A DNA stretch of 64,000 nt, taken from Oribacterium sp. KHPX15 (lineage in GTDB: Bacteria; Bacillota; Clostridia; Lachnospirales; Lachnospiraceae). Where the stretch lies: assembly GCF_900107835.1 (NCBI RefSeq), contig NZ_FNRG01000020.1, positions 1-64,000 on the forward strand, given 5' to 3'. The notes beneath the pieces were generated by a model. That model searched no databases and was not told the origin of the DNA. It saw only the letters and a program-made list of their open reading frames with translations. Position numbers and translations under genes: made by a program. Positions 14,929 to 24,400 of the stretch are shown here, in pieces (position 1 is the stretch's first letter; the number at the start of each line of letters is the position of its first letter).

Positions 14929-15384
14929 TTTTTTATCCTTTATAGTTATAGAGTGTATTTGTCTGACGAAGCGTTTTTGCTTTCGATGGGCATACTATAT
15001 ATCCGAAAGCTTAAACTATGCTGAAACAAAAAAATAAAGTGAAAAGTTTTTTGCTATGGTAAACCATTTGGTATTTCTCCAAATGGTTGTAAATCAATTC
15101 CGGTGGGTAAAACAGGATATCATTCTTGACAGTAAATCTATACATTTTAGTAAACTTGCATTAGAATAAGTAACAGACGGTTTACTTATCAGAGGTACAT
15201 AATTCCCCCTCCGGACTGTTAATCTTTCCGGATAAAGGAGTTGCTGCAAAACTGATTTGTAAACTCTACAGAAACAATTAAGCCGAAGGTAGGTCATGCC
15301 CCGGATCATCTGATGGATTGGATCCAATGCTCAGTAAGGACAGGGCGGCTACCGATTTAAGACAAAAAGGAGATGACAACACAA
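14929..15384. other. Divergent intergenic region with structured transketolase leader
   Basis: No gene. Two structures are visible: a 10-bp perfect inverted repeat AACCATTTGG / CCAAATGGTT (15062-15071, 15079-15088), and a possible long stem GTTTACTTATCAG (15180-15192) with CTGATTTGTAAAC (15252-15264) enclosing a CCGGA/TCCGG hairpin (15211-15231). The second lies in the probable 5' leader of the transketolase genes. It does not show the consensus of a TPP riboswitch or a T-box. Confidence 0.45.
15062..15088. promoter_or_regulatory. Perfect 10-bp inverted repeat, possible operator
   Basis: AACCATTTGG and CCAAATGGTT are separated by 7 bases in the divergent region between the lipoprotein and transketolase genes. 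A repressor site is plausible; no T-run follows. Confidence 0.5.
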
Positions 15385-16236
15385 ATGAATGCTTCTGAAT
15401 TAAAGGAATTGAAGCTCAAAGCTGTTGAAGTGAGAAAAGGTATTCTTACAGCCACACACGGTGCTAAGTCCGGACATCCCGGTGGAAGTCTTTCCTCTGC
15501 AGAGATGTTTACCTATCTGTATTTTAAGGAAATGAATATCGATCCGAAGAACCCTAAATGGGAAGATCGCGATCGTTTTGTTCTTTCAAAAGGTCATACT
15601 GCACCGGGTCTTTACTCGGCTCTCGCTCTTCGCGGTTTCTTCCCTGTAAGCGATCTTCCTAATCTTCGTCACATAGATTCTTATCTTCAGGGACACCCTA
15701 ACATGAACACTGTACCTGGAGTTGATATGTCCACCGGTTCTCTCGGACAGGGTATCTCGACTGCAGCCGGAATGGCAAAGGGCGCAAAATATCTTGGAAA
15801 AGATATTCATGTTTATACACTTCTCGGTGATGGCGAGCTTGCTGAAGGACAGGTTTGGGAAGCAACAATGTTTGCTGCTCACTACAAACTCGACAATTTC
15901 TGCATCATCGTTGACCTTAACGGTCTGCAGATCGATGGCAGGACCAAGGATGTCATGAATACAGCTCCTGTTGATGCAAAATTCGAAGCATTTGGCTGCA
16001 ATGTTATCACTATTGATGGTGACGATTTTGAGCAGATTGAAAACGCGTTTGACGCTTTCCACAAAAACGCAGGCTCTGAGAAACCGACTGTAATTCTTAT
16101 GAAGACTACAAAGGGTAAGGGCGTTTCATACATGGAAGACCAGGCCGGCTGGCATGGTAAAGCTCCAAATGATGCAGAGTATGAACAGGGTATGGCTGAA
16201 CTTGAAGCTGCCCGCAAAGAAATTGAGGAGGCGTAA
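15385..16236 (+). CDS. Transketolase, N-terminal (TPP-binding) subunit
   Basis: 283 residues from MNASELKELK. An ATG at 15373 touches the GGAG ribosome site, so 15385 is preferred. Conserved HGAKSGHPGGSLSSAE and RFVLSKGHTAPGLY are followed by the thiamine-diphosphate motif GDGELAEGQVWEA...NLDLNG-type (~147-180). Clostridia often split transketolase in two genes; this half binds TPP, the next completes the active site. It serves the non-oxidative pentose phosphate pathway. Confidence 0.95.
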   Translation: MNASELKELKLKAVEVRKGILTATHGAKSGHPGGSLSSAEMFTYLYFKEMNIDPKNPKWEDRDRFVLSKGHTAPGLYSALALRGFFPVSDLPNLRHIDSYLQGHPNMNTVPGVDMSTGSLGQGISTAAGMAKGAKYLGKDIHVYTLLGDGELAEGQVWEATMFAAHYKLDNFCIIVDLNGLQIDGRTKDVMNTAPVDAKFEAFGCNVITIDGDDFEQIENAFDAFHKNAGSEKPTVILMKTTKGKGVSYMEDQAGWHGKAPNDAEYEQGMAELEAARKEIEEA

Positions 16237-16239
16237 ATC

Positions 16240-17187
16240 ATGGCTGATATAAAGAAAGTTGCTACACGTGACAGCTACGGTAATGCATTAAAAGAGCTCG
16301 GCGCTTCTGCATCAGATCTCGTTGTTCTCGATGCGGATCTTGCAGGTGCTACCAAAACCGGCATATTCCAGAAAGCTTTTCCGGATCGTCATTTCGACTG
16401 TGGTATTGCCGAGTGTAATATGACAGATGTTGGTGCCGGTCTCGCGGCAATGGGACTTGTACCATTCGTTTCCACTTTCGCAATGTTTGCAGCAGGACGT
16501 GCTTACGAGCAGGTACGTAACACCATCGGTTATCCTCATCTGAATGTTAAGATCGGTGCCACACACGGTGGAATTTCTGTAGGTGAGGACGGCGCTTCAC
16601 ACCAGTGCTGTGAGGACTTTGCCCTTATGCGTACCATCCCGGGTATGACTGTTATGTGCCCTTCAGATGATGTTGAGGCAAGGAAGATGGTTAAGGCTGC
16701 CTATGAAATGAAAGGCCCTGTTTATATGCGTTTCGGCCGTGCCGCAACACCTGTATTCCACAGTGAGGACTATAAATTTGAGATCGGTAAGGGCGAGGTA
16801 CTGAATGAAGGTACAGATGTAGCCATCATCGCTACAGGTATTATGGTACCGGAGGCTATCGAGGCATGTAAGACTCTTCAGGATAAGGGCGTATCTGTTT
16901 ATCTCATCAATATGCCTACTATTAAGCCAATTGATGAAAAGCTTATCCTTGATGCAGCAGAGAAGTGTGGAAAGATCGTAACCGTAGAGGAGCACAATAT
17001 CATCGGTGGTCTCGGAGAGGCAGTATGCTCCGTACTTGCAGAAAATCATCCTGTACCGGTTAAGCGTGTAGGTGTTAATGATGAGTTCGGACATTCCGGA
17101 CCTGCCGGAGAACTTCTCAAGGCATTCGGTTTATGTGCAGATAACATAGTTGAGCAGGCACTTGCACTTATTGAGAAAACAAAATGA
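16240..17187 (+). CDS. Transketolase, C-terminal subunit
   Basis: 315 residues starting 3 bp after the N-terminal subunit. It holds the pyrimidine-binding and C-terminal domains: FDCGIAECNMTDVGAGLA includes the glutamate that activates the TPP ring, GATHGGISVGEDGASHQ is a conserved substrate loop, and HNIIGGLGEAV belongs to the C-terminal domain. Forms the heteromeric enzyme with the upstream product. Confidence 0.95.
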   Translation: MADIKKVATRDSYGNALKELGASASDLVVLDADLAGATKTGIFQKAFPDRHFDCGIAECNMTDVGAGLAAMGLVPFVSTFAMFAAGRAYEQVRNTIGYPHLNVKIGATHGGISVGEDGASHQCCEDFALMRTIPGMTVMCPSDDVEARKMVKAAYEMKGPVYMRFGRAATPVFHSEDYKFEIGKGEVLNEGTDVAIIATGIMVPEAIEACKTLQDKGVSVYLINMPTIKPIDEKLILDAAEKCGKIVTVEEHNIIGGLGEAVCSVLAENHPVPVKRVGVNDEFGHSGPAGELLKAFGLCADNIVEQALALIEKTK

Positions 17188-17235
17188 TAATAGTCAGAAT
17201 AATGTTTTATTAAACAGGATTCTATGAACCAAATG

Positions 17236-17276
17236 AAAGACGGCTCTCTATCACATAGAGAACCGTCTTTTTTTTT
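17236..17276 (+). terminator. Intrinsic terminator of the transketolase operon
   Basis: AAAGACGGCTCTCTA pairs with TAGAGAACCGTCTTT, followed by eight more T. Confidence 0.92.
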
Positions 17277-17290
17277 AGAGCGTCCATTTA

Positions 17291-17334
17291 ACCACCGTTG
17301 ACGGTTTTTGCCGGTGAGAATCGTCAACGGTGGT
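17291..17334. repeat. 13-bp perfect inverted repeat after the transketolase terminator
   Basis: ACCACCGTTGACG (17291-17303) and its complement (17322-17334) are separated by 18 bases. There is no T-run. A second terminator, a fold of unknown function or a small-repeat element are all possible. Confidence 0.55.
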
Positions 17335-17372
17335 ATAAGTAAAATGGAGACTCTTGTCAGATACAGTTGACT

Positions 17373-17597
17373 TTAGTCTTCAGTATTTGTTATTCGTTTC
17401 GCCCTTGCTGCACGTTTGCGTTTTTTCCTGTTCTTGTAGGAAAACCAGTACATAACGCAGTTGATCATAAAATAGACTGCATTACAAAGAAGAAAACGCA
17501 CCCAGGCTACATTATGATAAAAAATAAGGGATATAAGCAGGCAGCAGATTGCGAATCCTATTGTGTTTAGAGCACTTTTTTTAAGTATAGTCGACAT
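17373..17597 (-). CDS. Small two-segment membrane protein
   Basis: 74 residues. Two hydrophobic segments (~10-28 and ~32-52) are followed by a strongly basic tail (RKKRKRAARAKR). A GGAA ribosome site lies 8 bp before the ATG. It shares no family I recognise. It follows the YitT gene on the same strand, with a hairpin between them. The plus-strand ORF over the same bases lacks a ribosome site and is rejected. Confidence 0.6.
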   Translation of the reverse strand: MSTILKKSALNTIGFAICCLLISLIFYHNVAWVRFLLCNAVYFMINCVMYWFSYKNRKKRKRAARAKRITNTED

Positions 17598-17617
17598 AAT
17601 ATGTAATTCCTTATTAT

Positions 17618-17664
17618 CGGCCGAAACAGAAGCAGTAAAGACCTCTGTTCCGGCCGGTTTTTTT
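17618..17664 (+). terminator. Hairpin between YitT and small membrane gene, T-run on the plus strand
   Basis: CGGCCGAAACAGA pairs with TCTGTTCCGGCCG and is followed on the plus strand by GGTTTTTTTA. The flanking genes are on the minus strand, where only a weak tail follows, so the hairpin faces the unexpected way: it may stop antisense transcription or act as a processing or attenuation site. Confidence 0.6.
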
Positions 17665-18526
17665 AGCTAAATTTTCTTTCCGGTAGACTCTTGGGTCTGT
17701 ACTGGATATTACTAACCTGATATACAGTAACAAAGGCCTGGGGATCCACAGTATCAAGAAATGTCATAAGCTTCTGGAACTCATGCTTGTCCACAATGGT
17801 GATGATCTCTTCGTGCTCATCGAGGTGATAAGCACCGATAGCTTTATAAATGGTAGCACCGCTGTGAAGATCATTAAGAATAAACTGTCTTATTTCATCA
17901 TTCTTTGGAGAAACGATGCAGACACGACGTTTCAGATTATGGTCAAATATAAAATGATCCAGCACGATACCATTGAGATATGTTCCCAAGAGGCTTAGCA
18001 CTACTGTTTTTACATCATATGCAAGATATGAGGATAATGCTATGCAGATTCCGGCAGCCGACAAAGCCTTTCCCATTTCGATACGGAAATACTTGTTTAG
18101 GATCTTTGCCACGATATCAAGTCCTCCGGAGGAAGCATTTCTGTTAAAAAGGATGGCAAGGCCAATGCTTACCATGAAAGTATAGCATATGACATCAAGA
18201 AGTGAATCCCCGGTAAGCGAGGAGATAGCAGGAAAAAACTTTTCAAAAATCCAGAGATATATGGGAAGCAGGATAGATGTATATACTGTTTTGTATCCAA
18301 ATTCACTTCCACAGGTGAAGAAACCTATGATGAGAAGGATGACATTCAAAAACATGGTTATCTGTGACATGGTGAAGGGTACAAAGTTAACCAGTACTAT
18401 GGCAAGACCGGAAATGCTGCTGATGGATGCATGAGTAGGTATGAGTAAGAAATATACGGCAGCTGCAATGATGGCGGTTGCAAAGGATAAGATAAAAAGT
18501 TCCTTTAATGTTGAAAATATTTTCAT
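17663..18526 (-). CDS. YitT-family membrane protein (DUF161 + DUF2179)
   Basis: 287 residues from MKIFSTLKELF, behind AGAGGTG; a start 15 codons upstream is less likely. Five to six membrane segments fill residues ~10-190, with NRNASSGGLDIVAKILNKYF as the conserved YitT loop. The C-terminal ~85 residues (TIYKAIGAYHLDEHEEIITI) are the DUF2179 ferredoxin-like domain. Transport function is suspected for the family but not proven. Confidence 0.92.
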   Translation of the reverse strand: MKIFSTLKELFILSFATAIIAAAVYFLLIPTHASISSISGLAIVLVNFVPFTMSQITMFLNVILLIIGFFTCGSEFGYKTVYTSILLPIYLWIFEKFFPAISSLTGDSLLDVICYTFMVSIGLAILFNRNASSGGLDIVAKILNKYFRIEMGKALSAAGICIALSSYLAYDVKTVVLSLLGTYLNGIVLDHFIFDHNLKRRVCIVSPKNDEIRQFILNDLHSGATIYKAIGAYHLDEHEEIITIVDKHEFQKLMTFLDTVDPQAFVTVYQVSNIQYRPKSLPERKFS

Positions 18527-18911
18527 AGGGCACCTCTGTAAATACATAATTTTATAATCAATTCCGGACATACAGATTCCGATCTGTTGGGACCGAAACT
18601 ATAGCCATAGCAATAACTTCAAATTACAGCTCGTATATTCTAGCACCAAATCATCACAAAACCAAAAGCTAAAAAATCTTTTCATTGTCACCACTTTGCA
18701 CCATATCGATACAGGCGTTGCGTATTTTTGCAATAAGGAATAAAGTTAAAAAATACACGCATTGCTATCTTTGGCGTACTCAAACCACATGGTAAAGTGG
18801 TATACTGTTACCATGTGATTTTTTATGTTAATGTTGTCATGCGGGCGTTTCATTCGTGACGTATTAAACATAAAAATTCATGAAAAATCTTTATGAAAGC
18901 GAGTAACTGCC
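18527..18911. other. Divergent intergenic region before the RND exporter
   Basis: No gene. Contains AT-rich sequence, a near-palindromic pair around 18715-18763 (GCGTATTTTT and AAAAATACACGC) and the inverted repeat at 18786-18817. Confidence 0.4.
18786..18817 (+). promoter_or_regulatory. 10-bp inverted repeat with T-run upstream of the RND exporter
   Basis: CACATGGTAA and TTACCATGTG are separated by 12 bases that include TATACT; ATTTTTTA follows. It can be read as an operator over a -10 box or as a terminator/attenuator in the leader of the exporter operon. Confidence 0.5.
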
Positions 18912-21461
18912 ATGGAGAATCATAAGTCCCCCCTGGTAACGATCTGTTCGTTTATCGTGGATAAGCGAAATCTGTTTTTCCTGATCTATGCAATTCTCCT
19001 GATCTTTTCCTTCTTCTCCCAGAACTGGGTGTCGGTGGAAAATGATCTTTCTGCCTACCTTAGCAAAGATACTGAAACAAGGCAGGCCATGGATCTCATG
19101 GAGGAGGAGTATACCACCTTTGGATCTGCCAAAATCATGGTATCGAACATCTCCCTCAGGGAGGCTTTTTCCGTGTGCGATACCATAAAAGAGACTCCCG
19201 GTGTTTTTGAAGCCGGCTTCCTGCCGGAATATCTGAATCCTACTTCCGGAGAGGTGGCAAAGGAAGATGAAGAACTCACCATAGATGAGATAAGGGAGCA
19301 TTATAATGATTCCTCCGCACTTTTCAGTGTTGTCTTCAAATATCCGGAAACTGATGAGCGATGTCTGGATTCCCTGAACAGTCTAAAGGAAAAACTAAGC
19401 TCCTACGACCTTCATATTTCAACCACTCTTGGAGATGTGCAGGCTGAAGCCATCGAAGAGGAAATGAAACTGATCATCGTTATAGTGGCGGCGGTTGTGG
19501 TTCTGGTTCTGATTCTGACTTCGGAAACCTTTGGAGAGGTGCCGGTGCTTCTTCTGACATTTGGATCTGCGGCCTTTATCAATAAGGGAACCAACTACAT
19601 GATGGGAACTATTTCCTTCGTTTCCAATTCTGTGGCCATCGTTTTGCAGCTGGCACTGTCAATCGACTATGCCATTATCTTCTGTAACCATTTTAAGGAA
19701 CAGAGGCAGTATTATGATACCCGCGATGCGGTCATCATTGCCCTCAGTCATTCCATCCCGGAGATTTCCTCCAGCTCCCTTACTACGGTTTCAGGACTCC
19801 TTGCGCTTCTTTTCATGGGCTTTGGTCTCGGAAGAGATCTGGGACTTACTCTTACAAAATCCATCATCATAAGTCTTTTCGCGGTATTCACTCTGATGCC
19901 GGGTCTTCTTGTGCTGTTTTCCGATGTTATGATGAAGACAAAACACAAAAACCTGGTTCCGAAGATACCCTTCGTGGGAAAGTTTGCATATGCGACAAAA
20001 GCATTCATCCCGCCCATATTCCTGGTTGTGATTATCGTGGGCTATTTCATTTCTTCAAAGTGCCCCTACGTTTACGGCTACTCAAATCTGAAAACTCCTA
20101 TCCGCAGTGCTGCCCAGATCACGGAGGACATGATCAGAGATACCTTCGGCAGCAACAATATGATCGCCATCAATGTCCCCAGCCACGACTACTACAAGAT
20201 TTCCCGAATTGCGGCCTCTCTGGAAGCCATGCCTGAAGTAAAGAGCGTAACTTCTCTTGCCAACACTGAGGCCAAGGGCGGTTATATGGTTTCCCAGCCT
20301 CTGACTCCGAGACAGTTTTCGGAGATGGCGGATCTTGACTACGATGTGGCTGCAATGGTTTACGGCATGTACGCTTCAGACAAGGACGAGTACGGTCACA
20401 TCATAGGAGGTATCGACAAATACAAGATTCCATTCCTGGATGTGTTCACGTTCCTTCACGGCAAAATAGACGAAGGTTATGTGGATCTCGATGAAAAAGA
20501 CCGGGCAGATATCGACGATACCTACGATACACTGGTTATGGCAAAGAAACAGCTCAGGGGCGAGAATTATGAGCGAATGCTGGTGTTCCTGAATCTTCCG
20601 GAGGAAAGTGCGGAAACCTTCGCTTTCCTGCGGGGACTTCACAAAGAGATCGATCCCGTTTTTGAAGACGATATGGATAAAAACCCGGATCTCCATGTAT
20701 ATGTTGTGGGAGAGTCAACCTCCGAGATGGATCTGGGCACCCAGTTTGAAACGGATAATGTTATCGTCTCGGTAGTTTCACTTCTCTTCGTTTTAGTGAT
20801 CCTGCTTTTCACATTCAAATCTGTGGGCATGCCAATCCTTCTCATCATGGTCATCGAGGGATCCATTTTCATTAACTTCTCCTTCCCGACCATTATGAAG
20901 GAAAACATTTTCTTTATCAGCTACCTTATCGTTTCATCAATTCAGATGGGTGCCAATATCGATTACGCCATAGTTATCGGCTCACGTTATGATGAGAACC
21001 GTAAGACCATGGGACGTAAGGAAGCCATCATTGAAACAGTAAACTTTGCTTTCCCGACAATTATCACTTCGGGTTCCATCCTGGCAATTGCGGGAACCGT
21101 TATCGGATTCCTGACCTCTGACGGAGCCATCGCCGGCATCGGCCAGAGTCTCGGACGAGGTACAATGCTTTCAATGTTCCTGGTATTGTTCGTTCTTCCG
21201 CAAATCATTCTTTTGGGTGACAAGGTCATCGCTGCGACAAAGTTCTCTGTTGCGAGACCGATAAAGTCAAGGGAGGAGAGCGGCATCATCAGAGTGGACG
21301 GTCGTATACATGGACATATCGACGGACAGATCCTCGGTACGGTACACGGCATCGTTCGCGGAGATGTGCGGGCCAACATCATTTCCGGAGATATACAGAA
21401 ACTTGCTGATAATGAAGGACAGAATTTAGAGGAGTATCTTGATCATGAAGAAAAACAGTAA
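18912..21461 (+). CDS. RND/MMPL-family exporter with bactofilin-like C-terminal tail
   Basis: 849 residues. TM1 is at ~20-38, followed by a large outside loop, five segments at ~185-345, a mid TM (~363-381), a second loop and five segments at ~615-785: the duplicated RND layout. LSIDYAIIFCNHF and GANIDYAIVIGSRY are the paired TM4-type motifs. After the last segment, residues ~795-835 repeat strand-turn units (VDGRIHGHIDGQILGTVHG, RGDVRANIISGD) like a bactofilin beta-helix. That cytoplasmic tail is unusual. It overlaps the next gene by 17 bp. Substrate unknown. Confidence 0.88.
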   Translation: MENHKSPLVTICSFIVDKRNLFFLIYAILLIFSFFSQNWVSVENDLSAYLSKDTETRQAMDLMEEEYTTFGSAKIMVSNISLREAFSVCDTIKETPGVFEAGFLPEYLNPTSGEVAKEDEELTIDEIREHYNDSSALFSVVFKYPETDERCLDSLNSLKEKLSSYDLHISTTLGDVQAEAIEEEMKLIIVIVAAVVVLVLILTSETFGEVPVLLLTFGSAAFINKGTNYMMGTISFVSNSVAIVLQLALSIDYAIIFCNHFKEQRQYYDTRDAVIIALSHSIPEISSSSLTTVSGLLALLFMGFGLGRDLGLTLTKSIIISLFAVFTLMPGLLVLFSDVMMKTKHKNLVPKIPFVGKFAYATKAFIPPIFLVVIIVGYFISSKCPYVYGYSNLKTPIRSAAQITEDMIRDTFGSNNMIAINVPSHDYYKISRIAASLEAMPEVKSVTSLANTEAKGGYMVSQPLTPRQFSEMADLDYDVAAMVYGMYASDKDEYGHIIGGIDKYKIPFLDVFTFLHGKIDEGYVDLDEKDRADIDDTYDTLVMAKKQLRGENYERMLVFLNLPEESAETFAFLRGLHKEIDPVFEDDMDKNPDLHVYVVGESTSEMDLGTQFETDNVIVSVVSLLFVLVILLFTFKSVGMPILLIMVIEGSIFINFSFPTIMKENIFFISYLIVSSIQMGANIDYAIVIGSRYDENRKTMGRKEAIIETVNFAFPTIITSGSILAIAGTVIGFLTSDGAIAGIGQSLGRGTMLSMFLVLFVLPQIILLGDKVIAATKFSVARPIKSREESGIIRVDGRIHGHIDGQILGTVHGIVRGDVRANIISGDIQKLADNEGQNLEEYLDHEEKQ

Positions 21462-24400
21462 AAAAATAATGAAGACAGCCCTCCTCTGTATGATGATCCC
21501 GGCGGTGCTGATGAATACACCCGGAATGATATATGCGGCTGAGACAGTCGCTCCGGAGACCACGGAAGTAAGTTCCATTGATACTGGTTCCGATAAAGAT
21601 GACTCCATAAACAACGGTTCCATAAGTACCGGCTCTGAAAATAATGATTCAGAGAATAAGGATACCATCATCATAAATTCCATAGAGGACTACAAAAGCT
21701 TTGCAAAAAAGTGCAGGGCTAATGTCTGGTCCAACAACATAACCGTTAACCTTAACACGGATCTGGATTTTTCGGATGAAGCGACGTTCCCAACGATTTC
21801 CTACTTTAACGGAACCTTTTTGGGAAATGACCATAAGATCTTAAATGTAAGATCCGGAAATCCCATGTTCCGCACTATCGGTCCCGCAGGAACAGTACAG
21901 AATCTGGAACTCTCCTCTGTTGTCACTTCGGAGCGTGATAAAACTGCGGCCTTTGTTTCAGAGAATTACGGTCTCGTGGAAAACATTACCGTGAAAAGCA
22001 ACGTGAGCGGAAAGACCACGACCGGTATACTATCTGCATTAAACGGCGACACAGGCGTGATCCGTGGGTGTCATGTTTCCGGAAGCCTTGAGGGAGACAA
22101 TGCTACAGGAGCTATAGCCGGAAGAAACGAAGGACTCATCGAGGATTGCAGCAGCTCCGCAAGAGTCAATACTTCGGTTCGGGAGAGCAGCGTTTCCACG
22201 GAGGATATCAAGGATATCCTGGAAAATATCCTTATAACCAAAAACATTAACAATGTTGAGAATTTCAAGAACAGGGTGGATACCGGAGGCATTGCGGGAT
22301 ATAACCTGAGAACAGGAACCATACGGAACTGTGAATCTACCGGGGACACAGGCTACAGCCATATCGGCTACAATACCGGTGGCATCACCGGGCGAAACGG
22401 CGGAGCCATCGAAAACTCAGTGAACAAAGGATCCGTCTTAGGGCGTAAGGATACCGGAGGAATCGCAGGTCAGCAGCAGCCGGAGATTACGGTGGATTTC
22501 TCACCGGATGTGCTAACTTCTCTTTCTGATGAGATAGATCAGATCAGCGTCCTGGTGACAGATACTCTGAACACAACAGAGGGTATGACCAACAGCACCT
22601 ATGACCGCCTGAACGGGATTTCCAGAACCCTTACGGAAGTCAAGAACTCAACAAATACTATGTATAATGCTTCCCTGGAGCGTTTCGACGAGCTTGCGGA
22701 AACCATTAATTCAAGTACAGAGATACTGCTTAATGCTGTCGGAGACATAGGCGGTGATATGGACTATCTGGATGACAGTCTGGATGACTTAAGCCGGATG
22801 TCAGATAATCTCAGCGCTTCCATCGACGATCTCGCATATGCATTTTCAATGTCTGATGCAGAAAAGAATGCTTTGATTGCCCAGAATAACCAGCTTCGGG
22901 AGGATCTTAATTACAGCAGTGCATTTGTAGCTGAAGCACAGAACCATCTGCTTCCCGAGGTACCGGAAGCAAGACAGGCAAGGGTTAACGAAGGTGCCAC
23001 CAGAATTAACCGTCTTTTGGGTAATGTACGCGCCACCCGCACTATGCTTGAGGGTCTCCGCAGGCAACGGGAGCTGATTGCAAATGGAACTGTGCAGACT
23101 GATTTTAATCGCAGGAGCGCAGCTCTCAATGCATCAGTCAGCAATATTCTTGATTCTCTCGGGGATATGGATAATGCCTCATCAGGTCTTTCAAAGTTCA
23201 GTTCGTCTTTGGGAGGAACACTTACAGGCATTTCAAACGGCATAAACATTAACGTGAAAAGCAGTCCTGTTATCCGGGCAGCGGGAGACAAGCTTTATGC
23301 CCAGCTGGACAGTCTCTCTGCTCAGCTTGACAGCTTAAGTGCCTTTGGCCGTGATGACAGCATGGAGGTACTGAACAATCTGTCGGAAATCAACAGGCGT
23401 TTCAGCAGCATTACTGACCTTTTAAAGAATGAACGTGACCGTCTTAATAACATTGCGGATAACGGCGGAGTATTCAATGACACTTCCGCTCCCGGAAATT
23501 CCACTTCCAGGATCATCGGATGTAAAAATGCAGGAAATGTTTCCGGCGACATAGGTGTAGGCGGTATCGCAGGAACCATCGGTATAGAATATGACCTGGA
23601 TCCTGAAAAGGATATAATAAAGTCAAACGACAGGTCTCTCGATTACAGCTTCGGAGCTTCAGCAATCCTTATGGGTTCTGAGAATCTTGCCAATGTTGAA
23701 GGCCGCGGAAATTACACCGGAGGAATCTGCGGAAAGCTGGAGATTGGTTACCTCTCAGGCAACCAGAATACAGGTGACGTTAAATCAGAAAGCGGACATT
23801 TTGTAGGTGGTATCGCCGGCTACTCCGATGGAACACTTGATCAGAATACCGCAAGATGCCGTATTACCGGTGAAAAGAATGTAGGCGGCATCGCAGGATA
23901 CGGAACCACACTTACCTACAACAGTGCAGCAGTCACTATCCTTGGTGATGAAGAGTACGCTGGCTCTGTCGCAGGAAAGATCGATAAGCTTGATTCTGAT
24001 GTACTTTGGGGTAATGTCTACTACGGCGGTAACTACGGCGCCATCGATAACATTGATTACGCCGGAATGGCTGAAGAGTCGCCGGCTCCTCTGGGGACAC
24101 TTCTTGTGAAGTTTATGCTTGGTGGGAATCTTATCGACATAAAGGAAGCAGCTCCCGGAACACTCCTTAAAGACGTGGAATTTCCTGAGGTAGAAGAGAA
24201 GGAAGGTTTCTTTATACAGTGGGATCAGCCGTTGGATACAGTTATAGAAGATGACATCGTGGTCAATGCTTCCTATTACCTTCCGGTGGCGCTGTTGAAT
24301 GCTCCTCAGAATTATATGGACAGCAGTAAACCCGTACTTATCGTTGACGGACAGTTTATGGAAGAGGACGTTTTGGGCTTCAGCATGCCGGAGGAAAACC

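Noticed and set aside
15094-15327. TPP riboswitch or T-box before transketolase
   Set aside because: The consensus elements (CTGAGA, GATCTGG-type or GGGTGG-type) are absent, only generic stems are visible.
17367-17570. Plus-strand 67-codon ORF over the small membrane gene
   Set aside because: No ribosome site; minus frame has one and a membrane protein pattern.
18786-18817. Firm call as a terminator only
   Set aside because: Low-GC 10-bp stem includes a -10-like TATACT; operator and terminator cannot be told apart from sequence alone.
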